A DNA stretch of 64,000 nt from CAIVAT01 sp964455285 (GCA_964455285.1 CAYVVG010000008.1:14269-78268), one strand, 5' to 3'; positions 17,003 to 26,785 are shown, counted from the stretch's first letter. Numbers and translations are program-made. The notes: generated from the letters alone by a model not told the origin.

Positions 17003-17275
17003 ATGAAGAAAGAGATTCATCCCAAGGATTACAGGCTGGTCGTTTTTAAGGATATGTCGAACGATTATACGTTTCTTTCAAAATCAACCGTGAAGACCAA
17101 AGAGACGATCGTATGGGAGGACGGGGTGGAATATCCCCTGGTGAAACTGGAGATCTCCCACACCTCGCACCCGTTCTATACGGGCAAGATGAAACTGGTT
17201 GATACTGCCGGCCGCGTCGATAAATTCAAGAGCCGGTATCAGAAACACATTGACAGGAATGCCGCCGCAAAATAG
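17003..17275 (+). CDS. rpmE2: 50S ribosomal protein L31 type B
   Basis: 90 aa, starting MKKEIHPKDYRLVVFKDMSN, with SHPFYTGK and the basic tail KFKSRYQKH of type B L31. It has no cysteines, so it is the zinc-free form. In many bacteria that have both forms, the zinc-free form replaces zinc-binding L31 when zinc is scarce; here it may be the only L31. It sits alone between a strong promoter and a rho-independent terminator, which suggests its own transcript. Confidence 0.96.
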   Translation: MKKEIHPKDYRLVVFKDMSNDYTFLSKSTVKTKETIVWEDGVEYPLVKLEISHTSHPFYTGKMKLVDTAGRVDKFKSRYQKHIDRNAAAK

Positions 17276-17302
17276 GGAAGAAACACCCCATAATATATCG
17301 AG

Positions 17303-17331
17303 AGCCTCCTGTAACCGGGAGGCTTTTTTTT
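17303..17331 (+). terminator. rho-independent terminator after the L31 gene
   Basis: The stem AGCCTCC/GGAGGCT (7 bp) with an 8-base loop is followed by a run of eight T. It lies 27 bp after the L31 stop. Confidence 0.9.
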
Positions 17332-17344
17332 GCGTATAATTTGC

Positions 17345-17352
17345 TAATTTTG
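17345..17352 (+). promoter_or_regulatory. -7 box of the GlmU-like gene
   Basis: TAATTTTG, an exact TAnnTTTG match just after the L31 terminator, 33 bp before the ATG. The 19-bp position upstream is occupied by the terminator and is not TTTG. Confidence 0.5.
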
Positions 17353-17385
17353 TGAACTGTTTGAAGTTGTAAACGCTGCGAGATC

Positions 17386-18570
17386 ATGAACTACATCCTG
17401 TTTGACGAGAATATAGTCCGTTCCAACCTGCTTCCGCTCACCTTTACGCGACCGGTGGCCGACATCCGCGTCGGCATCCTGACCATCCGTGAAAAATGGG
17501 AGAAACGGCTGAAGGCAACGACCTCCACCTTGACCGAAGGTTACCTGAGTGCCAAGTTCCCCTTTGTAAAAATGGCTGAAAATGTGCTCATCAATGGCTC
17601 GGTATGTCCAAACGAGGAGGTCGTCAGGGCCATCCTGAACATCAGGCCGAACCAGACCATCGTTTACAACGATACCATCATCGCTCTTCATGTGAAAGCC
17701 GGGGATCTCGACAACCTGGGCGATCCGTCGGGGGAAGGCATCGAGGAGATCCGGCTGAAAGAGGCGCCGGTCAAGATCAATCACACCTGGGAAATATTCT
17801 CGAAGAATGAAACCTGCCTGACCGACGATTTCAAACTTCTGACCAAGGGCCGTAAGTCTCAACCCCTGAGTCCCTCCAACCGGGTGGTAGGCGAAGGAAA
17901 TATTTTTGTCGAAAAAGGGGCCCGGGTCGAGTGTGCCATCCTGAACGCTTCACAAGGACCGATCTATATCGGCAAAGATGCCGAGATCATGGAAGGGGCG
18001 GCGATCCGGGGACCCTTCGCCCTGTGCGAAGGCGGCATCGTCAAAATGTCAGCCAAGATCTACGGCCCGACCACCATCGGGCCCTACTGCCGGGTAGGAG
18101 GAGAGATCAACAATTCGGTGCTTTTCGGATATTCAAACAAGGCGCACGACGGATTCCTCGGACATTCGGTCATCGGCGAGTGGTGCAACCTGGGGGCCGA
18201 TACCAACACCTCCAATCTGAAGAACACCTACGACAATGTCCGCCTCTGGAGTTATGTCAAGCAGACTTTTGTAAACACCAACCTGCAGTTTTGCGGCCTG
18301 ATCATGGGCGACCACTCCAAGAGCGCCATCGACACGATGTTCAACACGGGCACCGTGGTCGGCGTGAGTGCCAACGTCTTCGGCTCGGGATTCCAGCGCA
18401 ACTTCATCCCTTCCTTCACATGGGGAGGAACCTCGACCAACTACAGCCTGAGCAAGGCCATGGAGGTGGCAGAGATCGTCTTTCAGCGCCGCAACCGCGT
18501 CTTCGACGAAGTGGAACGCGCCCTGCTGACCAGTGTTTACAACCTGACACTGAAGAATAAGTACCTCTGA
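17386..18570 (+). CDS. GlmU-like sugar nucleotidyltransferase
   Basis: 394 aa. The N-terminal part begins NYILFDENIVRSNLLPLTFTRPVADIRVG, a reduced nucleotidyltransferase-like domain. A left-handed beta-helix of hexapeptide repeats follows (about 190-370; IYIGKDAEIMEGAAIRG, IYGPTTIGPYCRVGGEI). This matches the Bacteroidota family annotated as alternative GlmU, thought to make UDP-GlcNAc from glucosamine-1-phosphate. The canonical GxGxGTRM pyrophosphorylase loop is absent, so the uridylyl-transfer chemistry would have to differ or be lost. The gene is 88 bp upstream of lon. Confidence 0.75.
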   Translation: MNYILFDENIVRSNLLPLTFTRPVADIRVGILTIREKWEKRLKATTSTLTEGYLSAKFPFVKMAENVLINGSVCPNEEVVRAILNIRPNQTIVYNDTIIALHVKAGDLDNLGDPSGEGIEEIRLKEAPVKINHTWEIFSKNETCLTDDFKLLTKGRKSQPLSPSNRVVGEGNIFVEKGARVECAILNASQGPIYIGKDAEIMEGAAIRGPFALCEGGIVKMSAKIYGPTTIGPYCRVGGEINNSVLFGYSNKAHDGFLGHSVIGEWCNLGADTNTSNLKNTYDNVRLWSYVKQTFVNTNLQFCGLIMGDHSKSAIDTMFNTGTVVGVSANVFGSGFQRNFIPSFTWGGTSTNYSLSKAMEVAEIVFQRRNRVFDEVERALLTSVYNLTLKNKYL

Positions 18571-18658
18571 TCAGGCACAATCCGGTCTGGCACATTTCTT
18601 GTCATTCAGCGTCTTCCCGGAGATGTTCCCGGGAACATGCCTTTTTTACAGAACCTTC

Positions 18659-21118
18659 ATGGAAAATCTTTCAGAACCTGTCACACTGAACCTTTCCGAC
18701 CTGATCGACTCCGAAACCGAGTTCATCCCCCTGCTCTCCTCCGAGGACGAAGAGGCCATGAACACGGAAGATATCCCCGAAACGCTGCCGATACTGCCTC
18801 TGCGGAACACGGTGCTCTTTCCCGGAGTGGTGATCCCGATCACGGTCGGCCGCGATAAATCGATCCGGCTCATCCGCGAGTACTACAAAGGAACCCGGAC
18901 CATCGGGGTGGTCGCCCAGAAAGACCCGGCCGTCGAAGACCCGGAATTCGCCGACCTGAACCAGATCGGGACGGTCGCCTTCATCATCAAGATCCTGCAG
19001 ATGCCCGACGGCAGCAATACCGCCATCATCCAGGGAAAACGCCGTTTTTCAATGAACGGGATGATCCAGTCCGAACCCTACATCCTGGCAACGGTCAGCC
19101 CCTTCGAAGCCCCGGTGAACGTGGCCCCCGATAATGGGGAATTCAGCGCCCTGATCGCATCCCTGAAAGACCTTGCCATACAGATCATCACGAAATCGCC
19201 GAACATCCCCTCCGAAGCGGCTTTCGCCATCCGAAACATTGAATCGCCCTCCTTCCTGGTCCATTTCATCTCCTCTAACCTGAATGTCAGCCTCGAAGAA
19301 AAACAAAACCTGCTGGAGCGGTCCGATCTCACCGAAACCGCCCAACAGGTGCTGACCCTGCTCACCAAGGAACTCCAGGTTGCCGACCTGAAGCAGCAGA
19401 TCCAGAACAAGGTGAAGACCGACCTCGACAAGCAGCAGCGGGATTTCCTGCTGAACCAGCAGTTGAAAACCATCCAGGAGGAGCTCGGCGGAAATCCGAA
19501 TTTGCAGGAAATCAACTCCCTGAGAGAGCAGGCCCAGCATAAAAAATGGTCAAAAGAGGTGTCCGATGTCTTTGAAAAGGAGATCGGAAAACTGCAGCGG
19601 ATGCATCCCATGGCAGCCGAATATTCGATCCAGACCAATTACCTCGAAACGCTGGTGCAGTTGCCATGGGGAGAATACACCGACGACAACCTCGACCTTC
19701 ATCATGCGGGACAGGTGCTCGACGAGGACCATTTCGGCCTTGAAAAGGTGAAGGAGCGGATCATCGAACACCTGGCCGTCATCAAGCTGAAACGCGACCT
19801 GAAAGCACCGATCCTTTGCCTGGTGGGACCACCGGGGGTGGGGAAGACATCGCTTGGAAAGAGCATCGCCCGGGCCCTCGGCCGTAAATATATCCGGATG
19901 TCGTTGGGGGGGCTGCGCGACGAATCGGAACTCCGGGGGCACCGGAAAACCTATATAGGGGCGATGCCCGGCCGGATCATCCAGAGCCTGAAGAAGGTGA
20001 AGAGTTCAAACCCGGTCTTCGTGCTCGACGAGATCGACAAGGTGATGGGAATGAACATCAACGGCGACCCCCAGGCAGCCCTGCTCGAAGTGCTCGACCC
20101 GGAGCAGAATAACGCCTTTTACGACAATTACCTGGAGATCGAGTACGATCTTTCAAAGATCATGTTCATCGCCACCGCCAACACCCTCAGCACCATCCAC
20201 CCGGCGCTTCGCGACCGCATGGAGATCATCGACCTGCCCGGGTACCTGCTCGAGGAGAAGGTGGAGATCGCCTGCCGCCATCTTCTGCCCAAACAGTTCC
20301 GTGAACACGGCATCCGTAAGAACCAGCTTCGTTTCAGCGGGGACCTGATCCGGAGGATCATCAGCGACTATACGCGTGAATCCGGGGTGAGGATGCTCGA
20401 AAAAAACATCGCCAAGGTCATCCGCAGCAAGGTGAAATCGATCGTTACGCGCGAAAAGTTCAACCGCGACCTGTCACAGGCCGATATCCGGAAGATCCTG
20501 GGTATCCCGATCTTCCAGGCCGAAAAGTCCATCAGCAATGAAGTGGCCGGTGTGGTGACCGGACTTGCCTGGACCTCCACGGGTGGGGAGATCCTTTTCG
20601 TCGAGACCAGCCTCAGCCGAGGAAAAGGCGAACTCACCCTCACAGGCAACCTGGGCGACGTGATGAAGGAATCGGCATCCATTGCCCTGGCATACCTCAA
20701 GGCCCATTCGGAGGATTTTGGCATCGATCCCGGCTGTTTTCAGAAATGGAATGTGCATATCCATGTTCCGGAAGGCGCCACGCCCAAAGACGGACCATCG
20801 GCAGGCATCACGATGTTCACCGCCCTGGCTTCGGCCTTTACCCAGCGGAAAGTGCGTGAACGGCTGGCCATGACCGGCGAGATCACCCTGCGGGGAAAGG
20901 TCCTCCCGGTCGGAGGGATCAAGGAGAAGATGCTGGCTGCCAGAAGGGCCGAACTCACCGATATCATTCTCTCGGAAGAGAACCGGAAAGATATCGAAGA
21001 GATCAAGCCGGCCTACATCGATGGGCTGACATTCCACTATGTGAAAGAGATGCGTGAGATCAGGGAATTGGCCCTGCTTGACGAAAGAGTGAATAACGCC
21101 CTGAACCTGGAATACTGA
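18659..21118 (+). CDS. lon: ATP-dependent protease Lon
   Basis: 819 aa with the full Lon layout: the N-terminal substrate-binding domain (about 40-240), a coiled helical region, AAA+ with Walker A GPPGVGKT (Lys396) and Walker B FVLDEIDK, and the C-terminal serine protease with catalytic Ser714 (GPSAG) and Lys757 (GGIKEK). It degrades misfolded and regulatory proteins in the cytoplasm. ATG 18659 was chosen; the frame also has a TTG 20 codons upstream with no supporting similarity. No heat-shock operator is obvious in the 88-bp upstream gap. Confidence 0.97.
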   Translation: MENLSEPVTLNLSDLIDSETEFIPLLSSEDEEAMNTEDIPETLPILPLRNTVLFPGVVIPITVGRDKSIRLIREYYKGTRTIGVVAQKDPAVEDPEFADLNQIGTVAFIIKILQMPDGSNTAIIQGKRRFSMNGMIQSEPYILATVSPFEAPVNVAPDNGEFSALIASLKDLAIQIITKSPNIPSEAAFAIRNIESPSFLVHFISSNLNVSLEEKQNLLERSDLTETAQQVLTLLTKELQVADLKQQIQNKVKTDLDKQQRDFLLNQQLKTIQEELGGNPNLQEINSLREQAQHKKWSKEVSDVFEKEIGKLQRMHPMAAEYSIQTNYLETLVQLPWGEYTDDNLDLHHAGQVLDEDHFGLEKVKERIIEHLAVIKLKRDLKAPILCLVGPPGVGKTSLGKSIARALGRKYIRMSLGGLRDESELRGHRKTYIGAMPGRIIQSLKKVKSSNPVFVLDEIDKVMGMNINGDPQAALLEVLDPEQNNAFYDNYLEIEYDLSKIMFIATANTLSTIHPALRDRMEIIDLPGYLLEEKVEIACRHLLPKQFREHGIRKNQLRFSGDLIRRIISDYTRESGVRMLEKNIAKVIRSKVKSIVTREKFNRDLSQADIRKILGIPIFQAEKSISNEVAGVVTGLAWTSTGGEILFVETSLSRGKGELTLTGNLGDVMKESASIALAYLKAHSEDFGIDPGCFQKWNVHIHVPEGATPKDGPSAGITMFTALASAFTQRKVRERLAMTGEITLRGKVLPVGGIKEKMLAARRAELTDIILSEENRKDIEEIKPAYIDGLTFHYVKEMREIRELALLDERVNNALNLEY

Positions 21119-21124
21119 ACCGGC

Positions 21125-23050
21125 TCAGCGGATCAGGATCATTTTGCGCGAAGCGGTAAAACCGCCGGCCTCCATTTTCAGAACGTATAATCCCGGAGAG
21201 AGCCCGTCAGGAGTCCATGTGAACCGGTAAAGGCCCGGTGCATGGAACATGGATACCGGCGTGGCGACCGGCCTGCCAGTGTTATCGAGAATGGTGATCA
21301 CCACCATACCGGGTGCGCCGGTCTGGTAAGAGACCGTGGTGGATCCCCTGACCGGGTTCGGCTCGTTCTGGTCCAGCCTGAACCCCGGACGACCGTTGAG
21401 TTTCCCGACATTATAGATCGTAACGGCCTGCTTGAGGAGGATCTTGCGGTCAGGATCAAACATCACATCCACGGGTTTTTTGTGATACGTGATGCCAAAC
21501 TCCTGGTGGTTCACGTCGTTCATCACGACCACCAGGTCGGTGGTGGAATCGGCGAAAACGACCCTGAATTCAGCCGGCATTGTAAAAAACGCGGGATTTG
21601 CCTGGGTTTGGTTCATGATCAGTGATATCCTCCATAACCCGTCGCCAAGGCTGTCGATTTCGAATGTGTTTTCGTACACGGGATGGTTGGGCGAATAGAC
21701 CCATTGATTGAAGAACCAGGTCAGGTCCTGCCCGGAGGATTGATTGGCAATCCTGACGAAATCTTCGGTAAAGGCTTTATTAAAAACCAGTCCAGTATCG
21801 GTGGAATAATCGCGCATCACTTTAAAAAACAGGGAATCACCGATCACGTGACGAAGCATGTGAAGCACGCAGGCTCCCTTGTTGTAGGTGACGGCAGTGT
21901 TGTAAAGGGTCGATCCCGACGGGGTGTTGATCGCCCAGGCGGGATGGTATAGAGGCCAGCCCGGGTTGTGCGACAGGTAGTAGGAAGCTACCGAATTCAT
22001 GCTGGCCATATACGCACCGTATCCGGCGGAATGCTCTACCCACAGGTTCTGACAATAAGTGGCGAAACCTTCGTTAAGCCATACATCCGCCCAGGTGCCG
22101 CAGGTGATCAGGTCGCCGAACCACTGATGGGAATGCTCATGGGCGATCAGGTTGGCGTCGCCGTAGCCTCCGGGCATCAGGTTGACCATGCTCTGGTTTT
22201 CCATCCCCCCCCACGGGAAGGAACCGTTCAGTGTGGCAAAACCGATCTTTTCGAACGGATAGTCGCCGAAGAGAGAGGCGAAAAGGTTGGTGATCGGGCC
22301 GATAACGCTGTCGATCACCGAAAGATCTTCCCCGCTTTTATAATAGAGTCTCACGGGCACACTGTCAGCCGGATCCGACAACGGGTGCCAGTACCGGTCA
22401 TGGATGAGAAATTTATTGCTGGAAGTGAACGTGATGAGGTAGGTCGAGACCGGTATGTTGCTGACCCAGTGATAGGTGATCGTATCTCCGGAGATCACCG
22501 AATCGGCCAGGAATCCGGTCGATCCCAACCTTACATTGAGTGGAACCCGGGCGAACAGTTCCCAGGCGGCTTTATCGGAGGGACGGTCCCAGCAGGGCAT
22601 CCATTTCCGGGCCCCCTCGGGGGGAGAATCGGTAAAGACATATCCCCCCGAAACGTAAAAGCCGGCATCGATATAGGTTTTATGATGGTAATAGATCCCG
22701 ACTTCCGCGTTCTCGCCCGGTTGATAGGTACGGTCAAGGTTGACGGTCAGCAGGTTGGACTGGTGACTGAACCCGGTGCCTGCCATATTGACAGAATCGA
22801 TGACCAGGGAAGCCGTGTTGGCGTTGAGCACGATGCTGTTCAGCGTGGAATCGACCCGAAGGCTGACGACCTGGTAGGCCGTGTAAGTTCTTGGAAATGG
22901 AGTGAAAAAGCATTTGTACAGGTCGATACTGAGCCGGTACTTGAGTACATCGTAACTGTGCCGGGTGTAATAATGGGCAGTATCGGCAGGATAGGCGTTG
23001 ACCGCCAGTATCGCCAGCAGGCATAGCCAGGTGATGCGGAGACGGGACAT
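21125..23050 (-). CDS. secreted M1 family metallopeptidase with T9SS sorting domain (copy A)
   Basis: 641 aa. Signal peptide ITWLCLLAILAVNAYPA. The M1 substrate motif GGMEN and zinc motif HEHSHQWFGD are present, with the third zinc ligand in WLNEGFATY 18 residues on. The last 85 residues form a T9SS type A sorting domain (LDQNEPNPVRGSTTVSY, then GLYVLKMEAGG...KMILIR). The enzyme is expected at the cell surface or outside, trimming peptides from their N-termini. It lies 3 bp downstream of a second M1 gene of the same layout and is probably co-transcribed. Convergent with lon. Confidence 0.92.
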   Translation of the reverse strand: MSRLRITWLCLLAILAVNAYPADTAHYYTRHSYDVLKYRLSIDLYKCFFTPFPRTYTAYQVVSLRVDSTLNSIVLNANTASLVIDSVNMAGTGFSHQSNLLTVNLDRTYQPGENAEVGIYYHHKTYIDAGFYVSGGYVFTDSPPEGARKWMPCWDRPSDKAAWELFARVPLNVRLGSTGFLADSVISGDTITYHWVSNIPVSTYLITFTSSNKFLIHDRYWHPLSDPADSVPVRLYYKSGEDLSVIDSVIGPITNLFASLFGDYPFEKIGFATLNGSFPWGGMENQSMVNLMPGGYGDANLIAHEHSHQWFGDLITCGTWADVWLNEGFATYCQNLWVEHSAGYGAYMASMNSVASYYLSHNPGWPLYHPAWAINTPSGSTLYNTAVTYNKGACVLHMLRHVIGDSLFFKVMRDYSTDTGLVFNKAFTEDFVRIANQSSGQDLTWFFNQWVYSPNHPVYENTFEIDSLGDGLWRISLIMNQTQANPAFFTMPAEFRVVFADSTTDLVVVMNDVNHQEFGITYHKKPVDVMFDPDRKILLKQAVTIYNVGKLNGRPGFRLDQNEPNPVRGSTTVSYQTGAPGMVVITILDNTGRPVATPVSMFHAPGLYRFTWTPDGLSPGLYVLKMEAGGFTASRKMILIR

Positions 23051-23053
23051 GGT

Positions 23054-25051
23054 TTACCTTACTTTGATCATCTTCTTAACCCGAACGGTATTGTCAGAGG
23101 TCAGCCGGATCAGGTAAGTGCCGGAGGCCAGATCCGAGCAATCGATCGCGAGCCGGTGTTCCCCTGCATCCTGCCAGGCATCGAGCGGCCTTAACAGAAC
23201 GGCTCCCGGCAGGTCGGTGATCTCAATGGTCACCCTGGCCGGCGAAGGGATCGAATAGTGCAGGGAAGTTGAATTCGCTGTGGGGTTCGGTGTGTTCTGG
23301 AACAGGGTGACGGAATTGGCCTTACCCGGAGAGTCAGCGAACCCCACGATCGTGGAGGCCGACTTGAGCACGATCTCGTTCCTGGGATCGAAGGTCACGG
23401 AAACGGGTTCCTTGCCGAAGGTCCAGCCAAAAAGCTGGCCGTTGGTCTCGTTCATGAAGCGCAGGAGGGTATCGCTGGCATCGGCAAACTGAACCCTGAG
23501 TTCAAGCACCATCGGAAAGTAGGGGGCGTTGGTTTGTGTTTGCCGGGCGCGGAAGTTCACCTTCCACTGCCCGCCTCCCACATTTTCGAAATCGTAGTAG
23601 TTCTGGTACACCGGGTGATTCGGCTGGAAGATCCAAGCATTGAAGAACCAGTCGTAATTGCTGCCTGTCACCGCATTGACCTTTGCGTTGAAATCGGCAA
23701 TGGTGGCCGATTGATATTTGAAATTCGTATCGGCGCAGTACTGCTGCAGGGTTTCAAAGAACAGGGAGTCGCCCAGCACATACCTGAGCTGGTGGAGAAC
23801 ACAGGCTCCCTTCATATAGGTGATGCTGTAATCGAAGAGGGTATTTACCGGGGGCGTGTTGGTCGCCCAGGCAGGATTGGAAAGGGCCCAGCCCGAATTG
23901 TATTGCAGGTAATAGGCCGCGTCGCCGTTTATATCGGACTTGTAGGCGGAGTACCCTCCATTCATCTCATACCAGAAGGCTTCCGACCAGGTGGCAAACC
24001 CTTCGTTGAGCCAGATGTCGGCCCAGGTTGCGCAGGTGATCATGTCGCCAAACCACTGGTGAGCAAATTCATGGGCGGCCAGGCTTTCGCTCCAGCATCC
24101 CGGGCACAGGCTGGTGAGGGTCTGGTTTTCCATGCCCCCCCAGGAAAATTCCGAGTTGAGGGTGGCGAATCCGTTCTTGTCAAAAGGATGTTCGATGAAG
24201 TTCTGTGAAAACCAGGTGGTGAGGTCGGGCATGATGGAGGTGACCGGGGTCGGATCCTCGCCAAGGTTATAGTAATATCTCAAAGGGATGCTGTCGGAAG
24301 GATTGCTCAGCTTGTGCCAGTAATCGATCTTCAACTGGTAGTTGACCTTCGAGCTGATGACCATCAGGTAGGTGGCCACATTTTGGTTGGAAATCCAGTG
24401 GTAGGTCAGCTCATCCCCGTTCAGGGTCGAATCGGCCAGCGTTCCGTTGGAGCCCAGCCTGACCGTCGATTTTACCCTGGCGAACAATTCGAACAGGGCT
24501 TTATCCGAGGGCTGGTCCCAGCACGGGAACCAGTACCGTGCGCCTTCCGGCTCACAGTCGGTGAAGACGAACCCCCCGCTGGCATAGAAGGCATTGTCGA
24601 TCACATTCTTATGATGGTAAAAGATCCGGGCTTCGGCAACCTGTCCGGCAAGGAGCGTCTGGCTGAGGAAAAGGGTCAGGGTGTCCGCGGCATGAACGAA
24701 GGAGCCGGCGGCCAAGCCGACCGAGTCGATCACCAGCGAATAGCCCCTGGCATTCAGTTTCACCTGGTCCAGGTCGGCCAGGGCCTTGAATTTGACGATG
24801 ACCGATCCGCTGAAGCTGTTGGGATAAGGAGAAATATGACAATCGTAAAGGTCGAGATCAAGTGTGTACTTGAGGGCATCATAGGAATGTGAGGGCCCGG
24901 AATCCCCGTTCGGGTTCAGCGTGACGAGATGGGTGGCCGCCGACTTTTTTGCGGAACACCATGCGGAACCTTTCATCGAAGCCCGATCCTGGGCGGAAAC
25001 GGTGAGTACGAGCGCCAGGAAAAGGGCGGTCAGGGCAAGAGCGTGTTTCAT
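23054..25051 (-). CDS. secreted M1 family metallopeptidase with T9SS sorting domain (copy B)
   Basis: 665 aa. Signal peptide ALALTALFLALVLTVSAQ. GGMEN, HEFAHQWFGD and WLNEGFATW are all intact, so it should be active. The C-terminal T9SS domain starts at LFQNTPNPTANSTSLHY and ends TVRVKKMIKVR. It resembles copy A over its whole length, which points to an old tandem duplication followed by clear divergence. Expected to be surface-attached or released. Transcribed from a box at 25092-25085. Confidence 0.92.
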   Translation of the reverse strand: MKHALALTALFLALVLTVSAQDRASMKGSAWCSAKKSAATHLVTLNPNGDSGPSHSYDALKYTLDLDLYDCHISPYPNSFSGSVIVKFKALADLDQVKLNARGYSLVIDSVGLAAGSFVHAADTLTLFLSQTLLAGQVAEARIFYHHKNVIDNAFYASGGFVFTDCEPEGARYWFPCWDQPSDKALFELFARVKSTVRLGSNGTLADSTLNGDELTYHWISNQNVATYLMVISSKVNYQLKIDYWHKLSNPSDSIPLRYYYNLGEDPTPVTSIMPDLTTWFSQNFIEHPFDKNGFATLNSEFSWGGMENQTLTSLCPGCWSESLAAHEFAHQWFGDMITCATWADIWLNEGFATWSEAFWYEMNGGYSAYKSDINGDAAYYLQYNSGWALSNPAWATNTPPVNTLFDYSITYMKGACVLHQLRYVLGDSLFFETLQQYCADTNFKYQSATIADFNAKVNAVTGSNYDWFFNAWIFQPNHPVYQNYYDFENVGGGQWKVNFRARQTQTNAPYFPMVLELRVQFADASDTLLRFMNETNGQLFGWTFGKEPVSVTFDPRNEIVLKSASTIVGFADSPGKANSVTLFQNTPNPTANSTSLHYSIPSPARVTIEITDLPGAVLLRPLDAWQDAGEHRLAIDCSDLASGTYLIRLTSDNTVRVKKMIKVR

Positions 25052-25084
25052 GGATGTAAGATGGATTGAATGTGATTAGGTTCA

Positions 25085-25092
25085 CAAAGGTA
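25085..25092 (-). promoter_or_regulatory. -7 box of the M1 peptidase operon
   Basis: TACCTTTG on the minus strand, an exact match, 33 bp before the ATG at 25051. Confidence 0.55.
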
Positions 25093-25140
25093 CATTTTTT
25101 TTCAGCCGCCCGGGTTCCCCGACGTGAGCGAAAAAACAGA

Positions 25141-25148
25141 TACATTTG
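25141..25148 (+). promoter_or_regulatory. -7 box of the peptide-binding lipoprotein gene
   Basis: TACATTTG, an exact match, 5 bp before ATG 25154. It supports that ATG over an in-frame start at 25124, which lies upstream of the box. Confidence 0.5.
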
Positions 25149-25153
25149 CCGCG

Positions 25154-26785
25154 ATGATAAAACCGATGCTGATCCCGGCACTGGCCGCCGGGTTTCTCCT
25201 GATATCGTGTTCCCGTCCCGCCGACCTGCCGGGAAAGAGCGTATTCCGGTACAATGAAGCCGCGAACATCTCCACGCTGGATCCCGCTTTTGCCCGGGAC
25301 CAGACGGTCATATGGGCCGTCAATCAATTGTTTAACGGACTGATCCAGCTCGACGACCGCATGGAGGTCAGGCCGTCCATTGCCCGGTCCTGGAGTGTGC
25401 AGGATTCGGGGAGAACCTATGAGTTTCACCTGCGGAACGATGTTTTCTTTCATGACAGCCCGGCTTTCAAGGGTGGGAGAGGGCGCCGTGTGGTGGCCGC
25501 GGATTTTGTCTATTCACTGGGCCGCATCATCGACCCGGCGGTGGCTTCACCCGGAGCCTGGATATTCAACGATGCGGATACGACAGATCCGGGAGGGGCG
25601 TTCCGGGCCCCTGACGATTCCACGCTCATTGTCAGGCTCCGTCACCCTTTCCCTCCCTTTCTCCGCCTGCTCAGCATGCAGTATTGTTCGGTGGTCCCTC
25701 GCGAAGCTGTGGAAATGTCGGGCAACGACTTCGGCCGGCAACCCGTGGGAACCGGACCGTTCCGGTTTTCGATGTGGAAGGAGGGGGTCAAACTGGTGCT
25801 GCTGAAGAACGAAGGGTATTTCGAAACCCGCCAGGGCGAGCGTCTTCCATATCTTGACGCAGTAGCCGTCAGTTTCGTTCCCGACCGCCAGTCGTCATTC
25901 CTGGAATTCATCAAAGGAAACCTGGACATGATGTCGGGGCTGGATCCGGCCTACAAGGATGAACTGCTTACCCGCGACGGCCGGTTGCAGCCCCGGTACC
26001 GTTCATCCATCAACCTGATCACCCAGCCTTATCTCAATACCGAGTACCTGGGGTTTATGATGGATACATCCGCTCCCGGCGGCAGATCGGTCACCTCCTC
26101 CCGGGCGGTAAGGCAGGCGATCAACCTTGCTTTCGACCGGCGCAAAATGATCCGCTACCTGCGCAACAATATGGGGATACCGGGCCTGCAGGGAATCACG
26201 CCGAAGGGGCTGCCCTCGTTCGATTCATCCGTCACCTGTTATGACTACGACCCGGAACGGGCCCGCCGGCTGCTTGCTGCGGCCGGTTATCCCGAAGGAA
26301 GGGGCCTGCCGCCGGTCACGCTCACCTCCACGGCCGATTATCTCGACATCTGCAAATATATCCAGCACCAGGTGGCTGCCATCGGCATCGATCTTCGCAT
26401 CGAGGTCAGTCAGCCGGCCGCAGTCAAGGAGATGAAAGCAGAAGCCAAGCTGCCTTTCTTCCGTGCCTCCTGGATCGCCGACTATCCCGATGCCGAAAAC
26501 TATCTCTCCCTGTTCTGCACCCGGAATTTCTCGCCGAAAGGACCCAACTACACCCATTTTTCGAATCCCCTGTACGACCACCTGTATGACCGGGCCATGG
26601 CAGAGGGGAATGACTCCATCCGCTATGCACTTTACCGCCGCATGGAAAGCATCCTGATGGAAGAATCCCCGGTCGTGGTGCTCTACTACGACCAGGTGCT
26701 CCGGTTTGTTCACCGCAATGTCGAAGGGCTCGGGAGCAACCCGATGAATCTGCTCACGCTGAAGTACGTCAGAAAGTCAGGGTAA
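25154..26785 (+). CDS. peptide/nickel-type ABC substrate-binding lipoprotein (SBP family 5)
   Basis: 543 aa. The lipoprotein signal IPALAAGFLLISC has its lipid-attachment cysteine near residue 20. The body follows the OppA/DppA fold: FRYNEAANISTLDPAFARD, VNQLFNGLIQLD, RAVRQAINLAFDRRKM and the C-terminal Glu/Asp-rich closing region. Such proteins usually capture peptides for an ABC importer. No permease or ATPase genes lie nearby, so it is an orphan in this window. Its 3' end overlaps the convergent MBL gene by 17 bp. Confidence 0.88.
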   Translation: MIKPMLIPALAAGFLLISCSRPADLPGKSVFRYNEAANISTLDPAFARDQTVIWAVNQLFNGLIQLDDRMEVRPSIARSWSVQDSGRTYEFHLRNDVFFHDSPAFKGGRGRRVVAADFVYSLGRIIDPAVASPGAWIFNDADTTDPGGAFRAPDDSTLIVRLRHPFPPFLRLLSMQYCSVVPREAVEMSGNDFGRQPVGTGPFRFSMWKEGVKLVLLKNEGYFETRQGERLPYLDAVAVSFVPDRQSSFLEFIKGNLDMMSGLDPAYKDELLTRDGRLQPRYRSSINLITQPYLNTEYLGFMMDTSAPGGRSVTSSRAVRQAINLAFDRRKMIRYLRNNMGIPGLQGITPKGLPSFDSSVTCYDYDPERARRLLAAAGYPEGRGLPPVTLTSTADYLDICKYIQHQVAAIGIDLRIEVSQPAAVKEMKAEAKLPFFRASWIADYPDAENYLSLFCTRNFSPKGPNYTHFSNPLYDHLYDRAMAEGNDSIRYALYRRMESILMEESPVVVLYYDQVLRFVHRNVEGLGSNPMNLLTLKYVRKSG

